From a virus: a stretch of 22,527 bases of DNA. Both the position numbers and the translations under genes were made by a program. This document shows positions 1-7,606 of this stretch, piece after piece. The stretch's first letter is position 1. Every line of letters starts with the position of its first letter. The DNA lies in IMG/VR virus record IMGVR_UViG_3300034106_000087, positions 1 through 22,527 of that record. One strand, 5' to 3'. The notes below the pieces were generated by a model that had not been told where the DNA came from, searched no databases, and worked only from the letters and a program-made list of their open reading frames with translations.

Positions 1-56
1 AAGTCAAAACACAGGCGCAACTGCGCCAGCAACTCAAGGACGAAACCTATGCCTAA
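1..56 (+). CDS. 3' end of an unidentified plus-strand gene
   Basis: Only the last 17 whole codons and the stop are inside the window. The frame opening at base 3 reads VKTQAQLRQQLKDETYA and ends with TAA at 54-56. The stop overlaps the start of the next plus-strand gene (ATG at 49) by eight bases, which is typical of phage operons and is the main reason to call it. The tail is charged, Gln-rich and probably helical. The function cannot be told from this fragment. It belongs to a transcription unit running toward the minus-strand structural and lysis genes. Confidence 0.45.
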   Translation, partial: VKTQAQLRQQLKDETYA

Positions 57-231
57 CTTTGCCTCTTGGGAACGCGAGACTCTAGACAAGTTTGCGACTG
101 AGGCTTACCTGCGCCTACAGGCACAGGAGGAGGCTTTAGAACAGCTTAGGGGCGACCTGAAGGACGCGATGAAGCTGCTACGCCTCCAGCAAGTTCTTGG
201 CGATCCTGTTAGCCCACCCACGGCCAAATGA
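49..231 (+). CDS. Small coiled-coil phage protein (60 aa), unknown function
   Basis: This is a short acidic helical protein. From about residue 13 to 46 it has heptad-like spacing of Leu/Ala among Glu, Gln and Arg (for example EEALEQLRGDLKDAM), which suggests a coiled coil. An AAGGA ribosome site lies eight bases before the ATG, and the gene overlaps the end of the upstream plus-strand gene by eight bases; both support a real start. Small proteins beginning with a similar N-terminal segment are familiar to me from phage genomes, but I know no function. Its last 17 codons and stop (178-231) lie antisense to the end of the endolysin gene, so the two transcription units converge with a coding overlap. 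Confidence 0.65.
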   Translation: MPNFASWERETLDKFATEAYLRLQAQEEALEQLRGDLKDAMKLLRLQQVLGDPVSPPTAK

Positions 232-645
232 CGGCCAGGTTGGCAGTGCGGACATAAACTGTAGCCTGGCGCCATTGAACCTAGCGACGAACCGCAGGGC
301 TGGCATGGACGCCACGGCCTGCAAGGTGATCGGGCCAAGGTTGCCATCGTCATTTACGCCCACCGTGCGCTGCAAGGTCTTGATGGCTGTGATGACGCCG
401 CTGTGTACTGCCATATCGAACAGGTCGTATTTTATGGCGTCAGGCACCGCATCGCATCCGGCTGGCCCCCAGTAGTCTCGCAGGTAGATCTCTTTAGCTC
501 GATCCAGCGTCATCGTGCGGATCATTTCTCCGGGATAGCTGCGCCGACTGATGCCGTATTTAGTCTCTCCACCCGGATCTCGGTGGTCGTTGACCCAAGA
601 GCCCTCGTGGCCAATCAAACGCTCAAACGCAATATCAAAGTTCAT
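178..645 (-). CDS. Endolysin, GH108-type N-acetylmuramidase
   Basis: This 155-residue protein should cut the glycan strands of peptidoglycan at the end of infection. The N-terminal GH108 signature is clear: HEGSWVNDHRDPGGETKYGI at residues 13-32, with Glu14 the expected catalytic acid. The C-terminal part (about 85-155) fits the peptidoglycan-binding type 3 domain found with GH108, including DDGNLGPITLQAV at 99-111 and a WPSFGRGW segment. The length is slightly below the usual 165-190. No signal peptide is seen, so it needs a holin or similar route. The ATG overlaps the stop of the upstream membrane-protein gene as ATGA. No good ribosome site precedes it, so translation is probably coupled. 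The 3' end overlaps a plus-strand gene by 54 bases. Confidence 0.9.
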   Translation of the reverse strand: MNFDIAFERLIGHEGSWVNDHRDPGGETKYGISRRSYPGEMIRTMTLDRAKEIYLRDYWGPAGCDAVPDAIKYDLFDMAVHSGVITAIKTLQRTVGVNDDGNLGPITLQAVASMPALRFVARFNGARLQFMSALPTWPSFGRGWANRIAKNLLEA

Positions 646-866
646 GGCTTGTCCGCTTTGTTGTCCAGCCGATCAAAAATCTTGCCAAGCATCTCTTTGA
701 TTTCGCGCATATCGTCTTTGTAGTCCGACCGGGCGAGATAGACTTTCGGCAGTTGGGCCAGGTCTTCTTTGAGTTGCTGCACAGCAGTCCACAGCTCACG
801 CGCAAACCAGCCTATCACGGACATCGCCGCGCCTAGAGCGATGTTGATTGTTTGCTGGTCGATCAT
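642..866 (-). CDS. Small membrane-anchored protein, possible holin (74 aa)
   Basis: This small protein has one short hydrophobic stretch near the N-terminus (about residues 6-22, INIALGAAMSVIGWFA). A charged helical tail follows, rich in Lys, Asp and Glu, with a DDMREIKEMLGKIFDRL heptad-like segment. It lies directly upstream of the endolysin gene and overlaps it by ATGA, so a role in lysis as a holin or accessory is a reasonable inference. One membrane segment is few for a classical holin, so a membrane-tethered accessory protein is an alternative. The ATG at 866 was chosen because the homologous-looking sequence starts at MIDQQT; the open frame continues to 1172 but only as an antisense-like arginine-rich extension overlapping the previous gene. 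The ribosome site is poor: GAGGG lies 11 bases upstream. Confidence 0.75.
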   Translation of the reverse strand: MIDQQTINIALGAAMSVIGWFARELWTAVQQLKEDLAQLPKVYLARSDYKDDMREIKEMLGKIFDRLDNKADKP

Positions 867-870
867 TGGA

Positions 871-1224
871 TTAAATACCCTCGCCCTGCACGATGTAGAC
901 AGTGGCCGATGCCGACGCAAGACCGCTGAAATAGGATGTACGTGCAAAGCGCAAAATCTCCACAGCACCCGGCACAAGTACGATCGCTGGACTAGGATCA
1001 CCTGCAATTGGTGCAACAGCGTTTGCTGTAGCCAATGCCGCAGTCGTGCCAACGCCCAGAAACACCGTAAAAGCGCTGTTGTTGATGATTCGGTATTGAC
1101 CTGTACCCTGTGCATCAAGTCTGCCGTAAACGAGCGCCTGGACGCCCGTAGGGGCGCTTGCTGCCGCAGCAACTACTACGGTCTCGCCAAGTGGGGCAAA
1201 TGCGATTTGTGAATTGGTAGACAT
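871..1224 (-). CDS. Small structural-type protein, unknown function (117 aa)
   Basis: This is an Ala/Val/Thr/Gly-rich, predicted all-beta protein with few charged residues, a composition typical of phage head or tail decoration proteins. An AAGGA site at 1232-1236, seven bases before ATG 1224, fixes the start. The longer open frame to 1287 would overlap the upstream gene and has no such site. Its C-terminal half (residues about 45-117) has repeated short beta segments such as YRIINNSAFTVFLGVG and GAVEILRFARTSYFSG. This resembles the pattern of the two 111-residue proteins at 10707-11387 (a polar beta strand, then PGAVE/PANNA-like text, then a final beta strand), though clear homology cannot be shown by eye. 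It lies between the spike genes and the lysis genes. Confidence 0.75.
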   Translation of the reverse strand: MSTNSQIAFAPLGETVVVAAAASAPTGVQALVYGRLDAQGTGQYRIINNSAFTVFLGVGTTAALATANAVAPIAGDPSPAIVLVPGAVEILRFARTSYFSGLASASATVYIVQGEGI

Positions 1225-1225
1225 C

Positions 1226-1465
1226 TCAGATTCCTTTTGCAGATGCTTGGTAAGCGCTGATAACAGCAGCCGTATGCGTTGCCGCACAAATGGCCTTTAC
1301 ACGGTCATCCTCACCGTTGTAGTCAGCGCCAGGCACAACAACGTGGCGGTGGAACTTGCTGCTGATTTCAACGCCATCTTCTTTGATGGAGGTTTTGGTG
1401 CGAACTTGAATGCAGCCGTTTTCAATGACTTCAATCAGATCGACAACTTTAATTTTTTCTAACAT
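1226..1465 (-). CDS. Conserved small phage protein, unknown function (79 aa)
   Basis: The 79-residue product starts with MLEKIKVVDLIEVIENG and contains the segment FHRHVVVPGADYNGEDDRV around residues 38-56, then an Ala-rich helix. Very similar small proteins sit near the tail-fibre and lysis genes of many phages, from memory of such genomes; I know no established role. An AAGGA ribosome site precedes the ATG by eight bases. The stop lies one base upstream of the next gene's start codon, so the two are likely co-translated. It could be a minor virion or tail-assembly protein, but the sequence does not settle this. Confidence 0.75.
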   Translation of the reverse strand: MLEKIKVVDLIEVIENGCIQVRTKTSIKEDGVEISSKFHRHVVVPGADYNGEDDRVKAICAATHTAAVISAYQASAKGI

Positions 1466-1484
1466 GATGTTTCCTTGTTTCCAT

Positions 1485-1502
1485 CCCGACTATCCAGTCA
1501 GG
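1485..1502 (-). other. Hairpin between spike gene and downstream small gene
   Basis: CCTGACT and AGTCGGG (minus strand) can form a 7-bp stem with one G-T pair around a 4-base GGAT loop. It sits in the 67-base gap between the spike stop codon (1533) and the next start (1465). No run of T follows, so it is not a convincing intrinsic terminator; an RNA-processing or transcript-stability role is possible. Confidence 0.3.
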
Positions 1503-1532
1503 CATTAAGGCTGGTGGGCCGCGCCAGTACGG

Positions 1533-3167
1533 TTATTCAGGTATTTGATACGGTGCATCGTTAGCGTACACACCTGCATGACCAATGATGGTTCCAGCCG
1601 TGCAAACAAGATATAAGCCAAACCCAGTCATGCTTGCCTTTGCTGGCAAATTAGCACCAAACAAGGCTTGCAAGTCAAATTGGTATGCCGTCCATTGACT
1701 ACCAAAAGTTGTCTCTGGAATGTCAAGGAAATAGTTAGTTGCGCCAACAGAAATCAAGACGTATGTTCTTGCTGTTCCGTTATATCCCGGTGTAGCTGTT
1801 GATACAGTTTTTCCGTTTTTACCAACTAAAACCAAGCAATAGCCTTTTTGCGACCACTCCAAATTATTCTGAATGTTCAGATATGAAACAGCAGACGGGT
1901 ACGTATCAAACTGCATCGAGTTGGTTGATTTGTAGTAAAGGTTGCTCGTGTTTTTGATGACCGATGCTGCCGAAAAAGGCGTAGTCCATCCATCTGGTAT
2001 GGTAGAAGGCCAAGTTTTAAACAAACTATTGAGAACAAACGAATACGGACTTGTGTTGAATACTTGACGAGGCCAAATCTTTCCTTGAGCACGTATCAGT
2101 GATTCGTTGTAGTCGTTTGTGTTGTTGGTCAAAAAGTCATTGTTGAACTCAATCGACCATCCAGACACAGTTGTGGGAACATTGACTACACCGCCAATGT
2201 TTGTTCCTGTAATAGGAACAGTGCAACTACGAGCAATATTTAATCCTGCATAGGTGTAACCGGATTGAACAACAAAACCACGAAACGAATTGTTGCAAAA
2301 GAACCAACTATCTTCAATCACTACGTTGGTGGTATTTGCAGCAATGACCATTTCGGCATCACCAGTAGCAGCACCCTGTGAAAAGTTAGACTCCAAATAG
2401 CACTGCTTGAAAGTCAAATTGACTAAATCGCCAGTTGCTGTAACACCCCGTCCCTTGTTTCCTTCGGAAATAAACTGCAAGTACGAATCAAGGACGTTTT
2501 CAAGGGTAAGTCCGGGGCCAGCCAAGGATGCTGTGAACTCATTGGAGCCGGACATGTACACCGTGGTGCTAGAGGGCAAGTTAAAGCCGCCTTTGCCCCA
2601 AATGCTGACGTTTCCAGCGGTGTTGCGTGACAAGACGGCGCGGACGTTTTTAAGATCAATGTACGCCACATTGACCATGTAGATGTTGTAGTTATGGCCG
2701 CTTTCTAAAACTAAGTCTCGCAAACTGTTTTTGTACGACAGTCCACCAATTGCAGGGTCACGCCAGTTGTTTCCGCCCACGTTTGTGGGAATTTCAGCGT
2801 TTGTCAAACTTTGTAAGCGCAATAAACCGTAATTGCCAGCGGATGCGTACTGATCAATAATTCGCATGTCGCGCATGGTTATGTACCAGCCAATTACAAA
2901 ACAATCTTTGTCGCCATCTGGCATAAAGTTGATCGTAGTTGAGTATTTCCCGGCACCGAAAAATTCCGTGTTATCAGGAATTGTGATAGTTGTTCCAGTA
3001 AGGTTATAAGTACCTTCTGGTACAAATACAGTTTTGCGACCAGACGCAAATGCAGCAACAAATGCTGCGTGATTTGTAGCGCCTGACGCAGAGGGCGATG
3101 CCCCGTAATCATTTACGTTGGCGACTGCTCCACTTATCATGGAGTAACTTGCTTTTGTCAGTGACAT
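1533..3167 (-). CDS. Tailspike, pectate-lyase-like beta-helix protein
   Basis: This 544-residue protein is a likely receptor-binding spike or capsule/LPS depolymerase. The N-terminus has the usual entry to a phage beta-helix: VNDYGA at 18-23, VFVPEGTYNLTG at 47-58 and FFGAGKYSTTINF at 69-81, the arrangement of pectate-lyase-3-type folds. Residues about 80-370 are repetitive beta strands rich in Asn, Gly and Val. From about 375 a second domain starts with SLFKTWPSTIPDGWTT and is likely a jelly-roll carbohydrate-binding or trimerisation module. There is no head-binding domain in this protein, so it presumably attaches through the adaptor or fibre genes just upstream. AAAAGGA precedes the ATG. 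The gene is visibly more AT-rich than the head genes, which fits exchange of host-range genes. No active-site residues can be assigned by eye. Confidence 0.8.
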   Translation of the reverse strand: MSLTKASYSMISGAVANVNDYGASPSASGATNHAAFVAAFASGRKTVFVPEGTYNLTGTTITIPDNTEFFGAGKYSTTINFMPDGDKDCFVIGWYITMRDMRIIDQYASAGNYGLLRLQSLTNAEIPTNVGGNNWRDPAIGGLSYKNSLRDLVLESGHNYNIYMVNVAYIDLKNVRAVLSRNTAGNVSIWGKGGFNLPSSTTVYMSGSNEFTASLAGPGLTLENVLDSYLQFISEGNKGRGVTATGDLVNLTFKQCYLESNFSQGAATGDAEMVIAANTTNVVIEDSWFFCNNSFRGFVVQSGYTYAGLNIARSCTVPITGTNIGGVVNVPTTVSGWSIEFNNDFLTNNTNDYNESLIRAQGKIWPRQVFNTSPYSFVLNSLFKTWPSTIPDGWTTPFSAASVIKNTSNLYYKSTNSMQFDTYPSAVSYLNIQNNLEWSQKGYCLVLVGKNGKTVSTATPGYNGTARTYVLISVGATNYFLDIPETTFGSQWTAYQFDLQALFGANLPAKASMTGFGLYLVCTAGTIIGHAGVYANDAPYQIPE

Positions 3168-3178
3168 TTGACTTCCTT

Positions 3179-4153
3179 TTAAGCGGTCATGTAATTTGCT
3201 GTCAAAACAACAATATTACCGGGGAATCCTGTCGCAGTATCAGAAACTGGAAGCTGTGTCGCTATTCCGTTTGCTGTTAATCGATAGTACAAGGCAATTT
3301 GTGTTGAATTAGCATTTACACGCCCTGCATCTGGTTGGTTAACCACAAAGTTTTGCACTTGCGATAGAGCGCAACTTCCAAATCCATCTTGTGTTCCTGC
3401 GGTATGAGCCGCGCACGTGAAGGGCAAATTACCAATCAAAATGTTTCCCGATGCCGCGCCCACCGTAACTGCCGATGTACCAAGCGTAATTTGCACTGTT
3501 ACAAGTCGTCCAACTTTGGTGTACTTGCCGCCATTAAAGTTGGCAAAGTAGGTCACGCTTGTAAAGTCAGTACCGTCTGTTGTCAATGTTGGGCTAAACG
3601 TACCTTCCTCATAGTCCGCAAGCAACTCGCTTGTGCCTGTGCCAGCCGTTGCAGAAAAGTCGATGCCTTTGCCTGATGTGCCAATGACTATGTTGTCAGA
3701 TACTTTAATTTTACCTACAACATCTAGTTTTTCTGCTGGCGTAATGATACCGATACCTACACGGTCGTTTGTTGCGTCGGTAAAAAACAGATTGGCATCT
3801 GTGTCGCCTTCAATCCGCACGTTATAAACAGCGCCTATATCGTTAATGACTAGGTTAGTCGTGCCGATAATCATCTTCTCGGTAGATGCGCCGCCTGTTG
3901 CAGTCTCAAAATGAATTTGCCCTGTTTCAGCCGTTGACGTTGGGCTAAGAATTGATCCGTGAATGAGAGCGTATTGCTGTTTGTTGCCAGCCGAATCTTG
4001 GCCGTTAAACTCAATCTCTCCGATTGTGTCGGAGGCGGCTGGGCTTGCTGAGTTGCGGTAGAGGTCAAGCAGTGGGCCTGCTCCTGCACCGGCATCGGTT
4101 GATGTCAGCGTTACATTGCCAAAGTTGCCGATTGTTGAAATTGCTTTTAGCAT
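3179..4153 (-). CDS. Tail fibre protein
   Basis: This 324-residue fibre-like protein begins directly with Gly/Ser/Thr-rich beta sequence. It contains RVGIGIITPAEKLDVVGKI at 131-149, the NVGIGTxxPxxKLDV-type motif of many phage fibres and knob-bearing tail proteins. This is followed by ADYEEGTFSPTLT (179-191) and GGKYTKVGRLVTV (about 208-220), the usual opening of a C-terminal receptor-binding domain in such fibres. No intramolecular chaperone domain is seen. Strong AAGGAG precedes the ATG. It lies between the adaptor gene and the spike gene, so the three probably form one adsorption device. Whether it binds host directly or acts as a connector cannot be told from sequence alone. Confidence 0.75.
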   Translation of the reverse strand: MLKAISTIGNFGNVTLTSTDAGAGAGPLLDLYRNSASPAASDTIGEIEFNGQDSAGNKQQYALIHGSILSPTSTAETGQIHFETATGGASTEKMIIGTTNLVINDIGAVYNVRIEGDTDANLFFTDATNDRVGIGIITPAEKLDVVGKIKVSDNIVIGTSGKGIDFSATAGTGTSELLADYEEGTFSPTLTTDGTDFTSVTYFANFNGGKYTKVGRLVTVQITLGTSAVTVGAASGNILIGNLPFTCAAHTAGTQDGFGSCALSQVQNFVVNQPDAGRVNANSTQIALYYRLTANGIATQLPVSDTATGFPGNIVVLTANYMTA

Positions 4154-4163
4154 TGCTTTCTCC

Positions 4164-4655
4164 TTAGATCAAAAATTCAATCACCGCAGTGAGTGGTGGC
4201 GCTTCGCTGAATGTCACATTACCGCCAGCCAATGTGTAAGTGTTTTGGTTCTGATACACGCCGTTGATGTAGATTAGGCTTGGCACAAATGAAACGGCAA
4301 AAATTGTCTGTGTGCCTGTGCCAGTAGCATTGACGTACAAATTTCCAGCAGAACCTGGGAAAGCATTGCCGTTAAACGAGGTGTAGACCACCGTGCCGTT
4401 CTTGTCCTGGACTTGGATAGAGTAATCGCTCCCCGCATAAATCCGGCTCGGAGTGCCTTGGTAGACAGGGTAACCGCCACTGGTGCGAATTGGCTGGACA
4501 GCGGAAATCGTCAATGCAGCATCAAAAAATACAGCAATCGGGTTTGTGACTGGGTTTAGGTTGACCGTGCCAATCAAGATAAAGCCGTTCTCAAGCGGAA
4601 GGCCGTCAGTGCCAGCAAAGGCAGGGTATGGGGGTTCTACGGATAGTGCGGACAT
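4164..4655 (-). CDS. Tailspike head-binding-like adaptor protein
   Basis: Residues about 13-95 resemble the N-terminal head-binding domain of P22 gp9-type tailspikes: FAGTDGLPLENGFILIGTVN, then PVTNPIAVFFDAALT, GGYPVYQGTPSRIYAG and YSIQVQDKNGTVVY. In P22 this domain joins the spike to the tail. Here the 163-residue protein ends after a second short module (about 105-163) with YINGVYQNQNTYTLAGGNVT and FSEAPP, a beta module common in phage tail proteins, and has no catalytic beta-helix. It is therefore likely a free adaptor that anchors the fibre and spike encoded next. The start is back to back with the preceding stop (TAAATG), the ribosome site is weak, and translation is probably coupled. 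Confidence 0.8.
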   Translation of the reverse strand: MSALSVEPPYPAFAGTDGLPLENGFILIGTVNLNPVTNPIAVFFDAALTISAVQPIRTSGGYPVYQGTPSRIYAGSDYSIQVQDKNGTVVYTSFNGNAFPGSAGNLYVNATGTGTQTIFAVSFVPSLIYINGVYQNQNTYTLAGGNVTFSEAPPLTAVIEFLI

Positions 4656-7598
4656 TTATTTGTTCTCTTGAGATTCCGGACGAAATACATTAACAGATTG
4701 GGTAGATGCACCTGAGGATAAACCGCCAGAAGCGGCTGGCATTGCTCTTGAGACAAAACCTGCTGGAAGCACTTTCTCTTGAGCGCGAGCAATTTCATTT
4801 TTTAATGCAGTGATTGCTGCATCTGGATTGTTGTAAACCATGTTAGAAAGTTGTGCCGCAATTTTTGGATTAAGTCTATCTTTGATATTAGTAAATACGT
4901 TTCGGAACACGGTGTACCCACGACTTAACAGATTCAATTTATCTACTTTGAAAGCACTTTCTTCAATTTCCTCACCCAAAATATCACGACCAGTTGGGCG
5001 AGTAGCTTTTCTTGCAGCACTAGCGGCTGACTCAACTCTATTTGATCTAGCCAAATCATCAATCACTAACTGAATGTCTGTCAACTGTGCTGGTGTAAAG
5101 TTTTGCGATCTTAGCACTGGTTCAATGGCATTGGGATTATTGAGCATTGGATTTTTACCAGTCTCAATGACAAGACGCAAACCCTTTGCTCTATCTGCAA
5201 ATTCGTTTGCTAATTTAGTTCCCAATGCCTGTTTGTATGAAGACTTGAGGTTTCCTGTTTGGTCAAACAGTTCACCAACCACTTTCATAGCTCCTGCTTC
5301 CGTCAAAGGATCGCCTCCTGGCGTTTGTGTCAGCATCTGGTTTAAGCGAGTCTGAACCACGCGACTAATTGCATCTTTTCCTTGAGCATCTGAACGTGCC
5401 AAGGCAACACCCATGCGGTCGCCGCTATCAAGAATGTGGTTAAGAATTTGCTCTGGCGTTTTGTTTTTGAACCCTGCCCCAAGAGCGGTCAATTTGGATA
5501 AAGCATTATGACCTTGAACAGCCTCTTGTTCCAATGTCTCCAAAGCCCTTTTGATGCCCATGCCTGACTTGTCCAACACGGCAAATTGCTCGGCATTCTT
5601 TTGCAAGAAGCTGGCGGCTTTTGCTGGATCAACCAGCCCCGTTTGAGCGTCCATTGCAGCCAATTTGAACTGGCCCAAAATACCGTTACGAAGTGAGTCA
5701 AAAGCCTGTGGATCACCAGCAAACGTAGTGACAAATTGATTGGCTGCATCACGGTCTTTGGTGAATTGAGCGACAACTTGAGCAGGCTCAATACGTTGTT
5801 CACCAAACATCCCTGGCTTGAGTATTTTGGCTGTCTCACCAGTACGGAAGCGCGGAGCGTATTGCTCGCGGTATGTTGCCAAAGCTTTGCCATACAGGTC
5901 TTTTGCTTGTTGTGGAAAAGTGTCTGAAACATCAATTGCTTCATCAATTTTGCGTTGTAAACCTAGCAAGTTTCGTATTTCTATACCAACAAGGGAACCT
6001 TGTCCACGACTAGCCGCCATCACATCTGAATTGATGGCTTTACGCAAAGCATCCAATTCAGTCAATGTGGCCTCTGCTACTGGTAGCGGCACTGGCGCTC
6101 TTTGCATTGGACGACCAAACTGATCCAGCAAATTAAATGATGGCTCTGCTGTTGGTGGAGGACGTAGCCCCATAATGCGCCGCACAATTGCTGGCGCAGT
6201 GTCAGGTGAAAATGATGAAAGAGGCCGACCTAGAACTTTTTCAGCTTCTGCTACCAACTCATCAATATTGACTTTGGCATTACCTGCTGCTGCTTCCGCT
6301 TGAGCATACGCTGGTTGTACTTGCGTTTTTTTCAGTTCGTCAGACAACTGTTTTGCGCGTAAACCAATTTGCTCTCCAGTCTCTTGAGGCCCAGTGGCTG
6401 GAAATCTGCCAGCAAATGCAGTTTCTATTTGTGCTTTCTCAGCATCCAAATTTTGAAGAATTGAATCTCTTGCCTGCGTCAACTCATCCAACACACCTGG
6501 TTGCAATGTCTGACCCTGTTGATCAATTTGTTGATTGACACGTACCAGTTGCTGCTGCAATGCACCAACACGCTCGTTCATCAGGCGTTGAATTTCAACT
6601 GCTTGTTGTGGGCTTGATCCTCTAAGTCGTTCAGCCAATACAGAAATCGTAGGCGGCGCTTCACCACCACCAGCAACAATATTTTCAGCCAAAGTTCTTT
6701 GAAAACCCGGGGTTGTTGGAACTTGAACTCCAGCTTCAATTTCACTGATCGTGCGTTCTGCCGCACCGGGTGTGCCACCAACCGCTTTAAACAATTGTCT
6801 TTCAGCAGCCAATGCTGGCTTAAAAAGTGGATCTACTGTGGCCTCCCACAATCCTTTCACGACTGATGATATAGCCTTTGCAGCAGGTGGAACCACGCCA
6901 CCCACTACCCCTCCTACAGCCACATCAACGGGTGATTCTGCAACCGGAACTGCTCCAATGGCTCCAGCAGTCATGCCAGCACCAACGCGCTGTCCTATCG
7001 TTGCTCCACCTGTTGCCCCCATGCCTCCAACACGCACCGCCTCGGCAATTGGAGTAACCACAGGTGCTGCACGGGTGCCTTGCGCCAAAGCAGCAGCAGT
7101 GCGTCCAAGTTGTGCTGGCAATGCTGTTCCTGCTGCAATTCCAGAAGTCAACTCACCAACAAATTTTTCAGCACCAGATTGTGGTACTGCTATTCCAAGT
7201 CTAGTCAAAAGATCGCTTAAAGCCGCTGAAGGCTTTTGCATTTGAGTTCCAAACGTTTTATTTAGCAAATTGACAACTGGGTCAGCAACGGTCGGGGCTA
7301 ATGTTCCAGCAGCAAACCCAGCTAGCGCACCGGGTGGCCCACCCATTGCAGAGCCAGCCGCAGCACCAGCTACTGGCAAAGCCAAAGCCCGAGTTACTGC
7401 TCCCATTACGCCTGGTGTTGTGGTTTCAGGGCCAAGTGGAAAAGCCGCTGGTTCTTCTCTAATTTTTCCGGGAATATTTGAAATTGAAACTTGTAACTGA
7501 AGTCTTGTAATTTCATCAGCAAGCAACTTAGCAGCTTTGGAATCACCTGCTTTATCAGCATTCAATAGCGCATCTTCAAGTTCTGAAATAGTCGCCAT
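4656..7598 (-). CDS. Large ejection/internal virion protein (P22 gp16-like position)
   Basis: At 980 residues this is the largest product of the window. It opens with ISELEDALLNADKAGDSKAA (residues 4-23), a small helical repeat found at the start of many phage internal virion proteins. A long Ala/Gly/Val-rich region (about 60-250) has several weakly hydrophobic segments, suited to insertion in host membranes. The remainder is helical, with coiled-coil text around 320-400 (QQLVRVNQQIDQQGQ) and many Lys/Glu/Gln residues. By position as the last and largest of three ejection genes it corresponds to P22 gp16 (609 residues), which leaves the virion with the DNA. Direct sequence similarity to gp16 is not evident by eye. 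AGGA precedes the ATG. No lysozyme or transglycosylase motif was recognised. Confidence 0.7.
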   Translation of the reverse strand: MATISELEDALLNADKAGDSKAAKLLADEITRLQLQVSISNIPGKIREEPAAFPLGPETTTPGVMGAVTRALALPVAGAAAGSAMGGPPGALAGFAAGTLAPTVADPVVNLLNKTFGTQMQKPSAALSDLLTRLGIAVPQSGAEKFVGELTSGIAAGTALPAQLGRTAAALAQGTRAAPVVTPIAEAVRVGGMGATGGATIGQRVGAGMTAGAIGAVPVAESPVDVAVGGVVGGVVPPAAKAISSVVKGLWEATVDPLFKPALAAERQLFKAVGGTPGAAERTISEIEAGVQVPTTPGFQRTLAENIVAGGGEAPPTISVLAERLRGSSPQQAVEIQRLMNERVGALQQQLVRVNQQIDQQGQTLQPGVLDELTQARDSILQNLDAEKAQIETAFAGRFPATGPQETGEQIGLRAKQLSDELKKTQVQPAYAQAEAAAGNAKVNIDELVAEAEKVLGRPLSSFSPDTAPAIVRRIMGLRPPPTAEPSFNLLDQFGRPMQRAPVPLPVAEATLTELDALRKAINSDVMAASRGQGSLVGIEIRNLLGLQRKIDEAIDVSDTFPQQAKDLYGKALATYREQYAPRFRTGETAKILKPGMFGEQRIEPAQVVAQFTKDRDAANQFVTTFAGDPQAFDSLRNGILGQFKLAAMDAQTGLVDPAKAASFLQKNAEQFAVLDKSGMGIKRALETLEQEAVQGHNALSKLTALGAGFKNKTPEQILNHILDSGDRMGVALARSDAQGKDAISRVVQTRLNQMLTQTPGGDPLTEAGAMKVVGELFDQTGNLKSSYKQALGTKLANEFADRAKGLRLVIETGKNPMLNNPNAIEPVLRSQNFTPAQLTDIQLVIDDLARSNRVESAASAARKATRPTGRDILGEEIEESAFKVDKLNLLSRGYTVFRNVFTNIKDRLNPKIAAQLSNMVYNNPDAAITALKNEIARAQEKVLPAGFVSRAMPAASGGLSSGASTQSVNVFRPESQENK

Positions 7599-7606
7599 GT
7601 TCTTTC

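Noticed and set aside
867-1172. N-terminal extension of the holin-like gene
   Set aside because: This stretch is antisense-like, Arg/Leu/Cys-rich and lies within the 117-residue gene in another frame. The membrane protein text begins at 866.
1485-1502. Hairpin as an intrinsic terminator
   Set aside because: No T-run follows the stem in the direction of transcription, so it is listed only as a hairpin.
5489-5947. Open minus-strand frame of 152 codons inside the 980-residue ejection gene
   Set aside because: It is in another frame of the same strand, with no ribosome site and Gln/Lys/Trp-rich shadow text.
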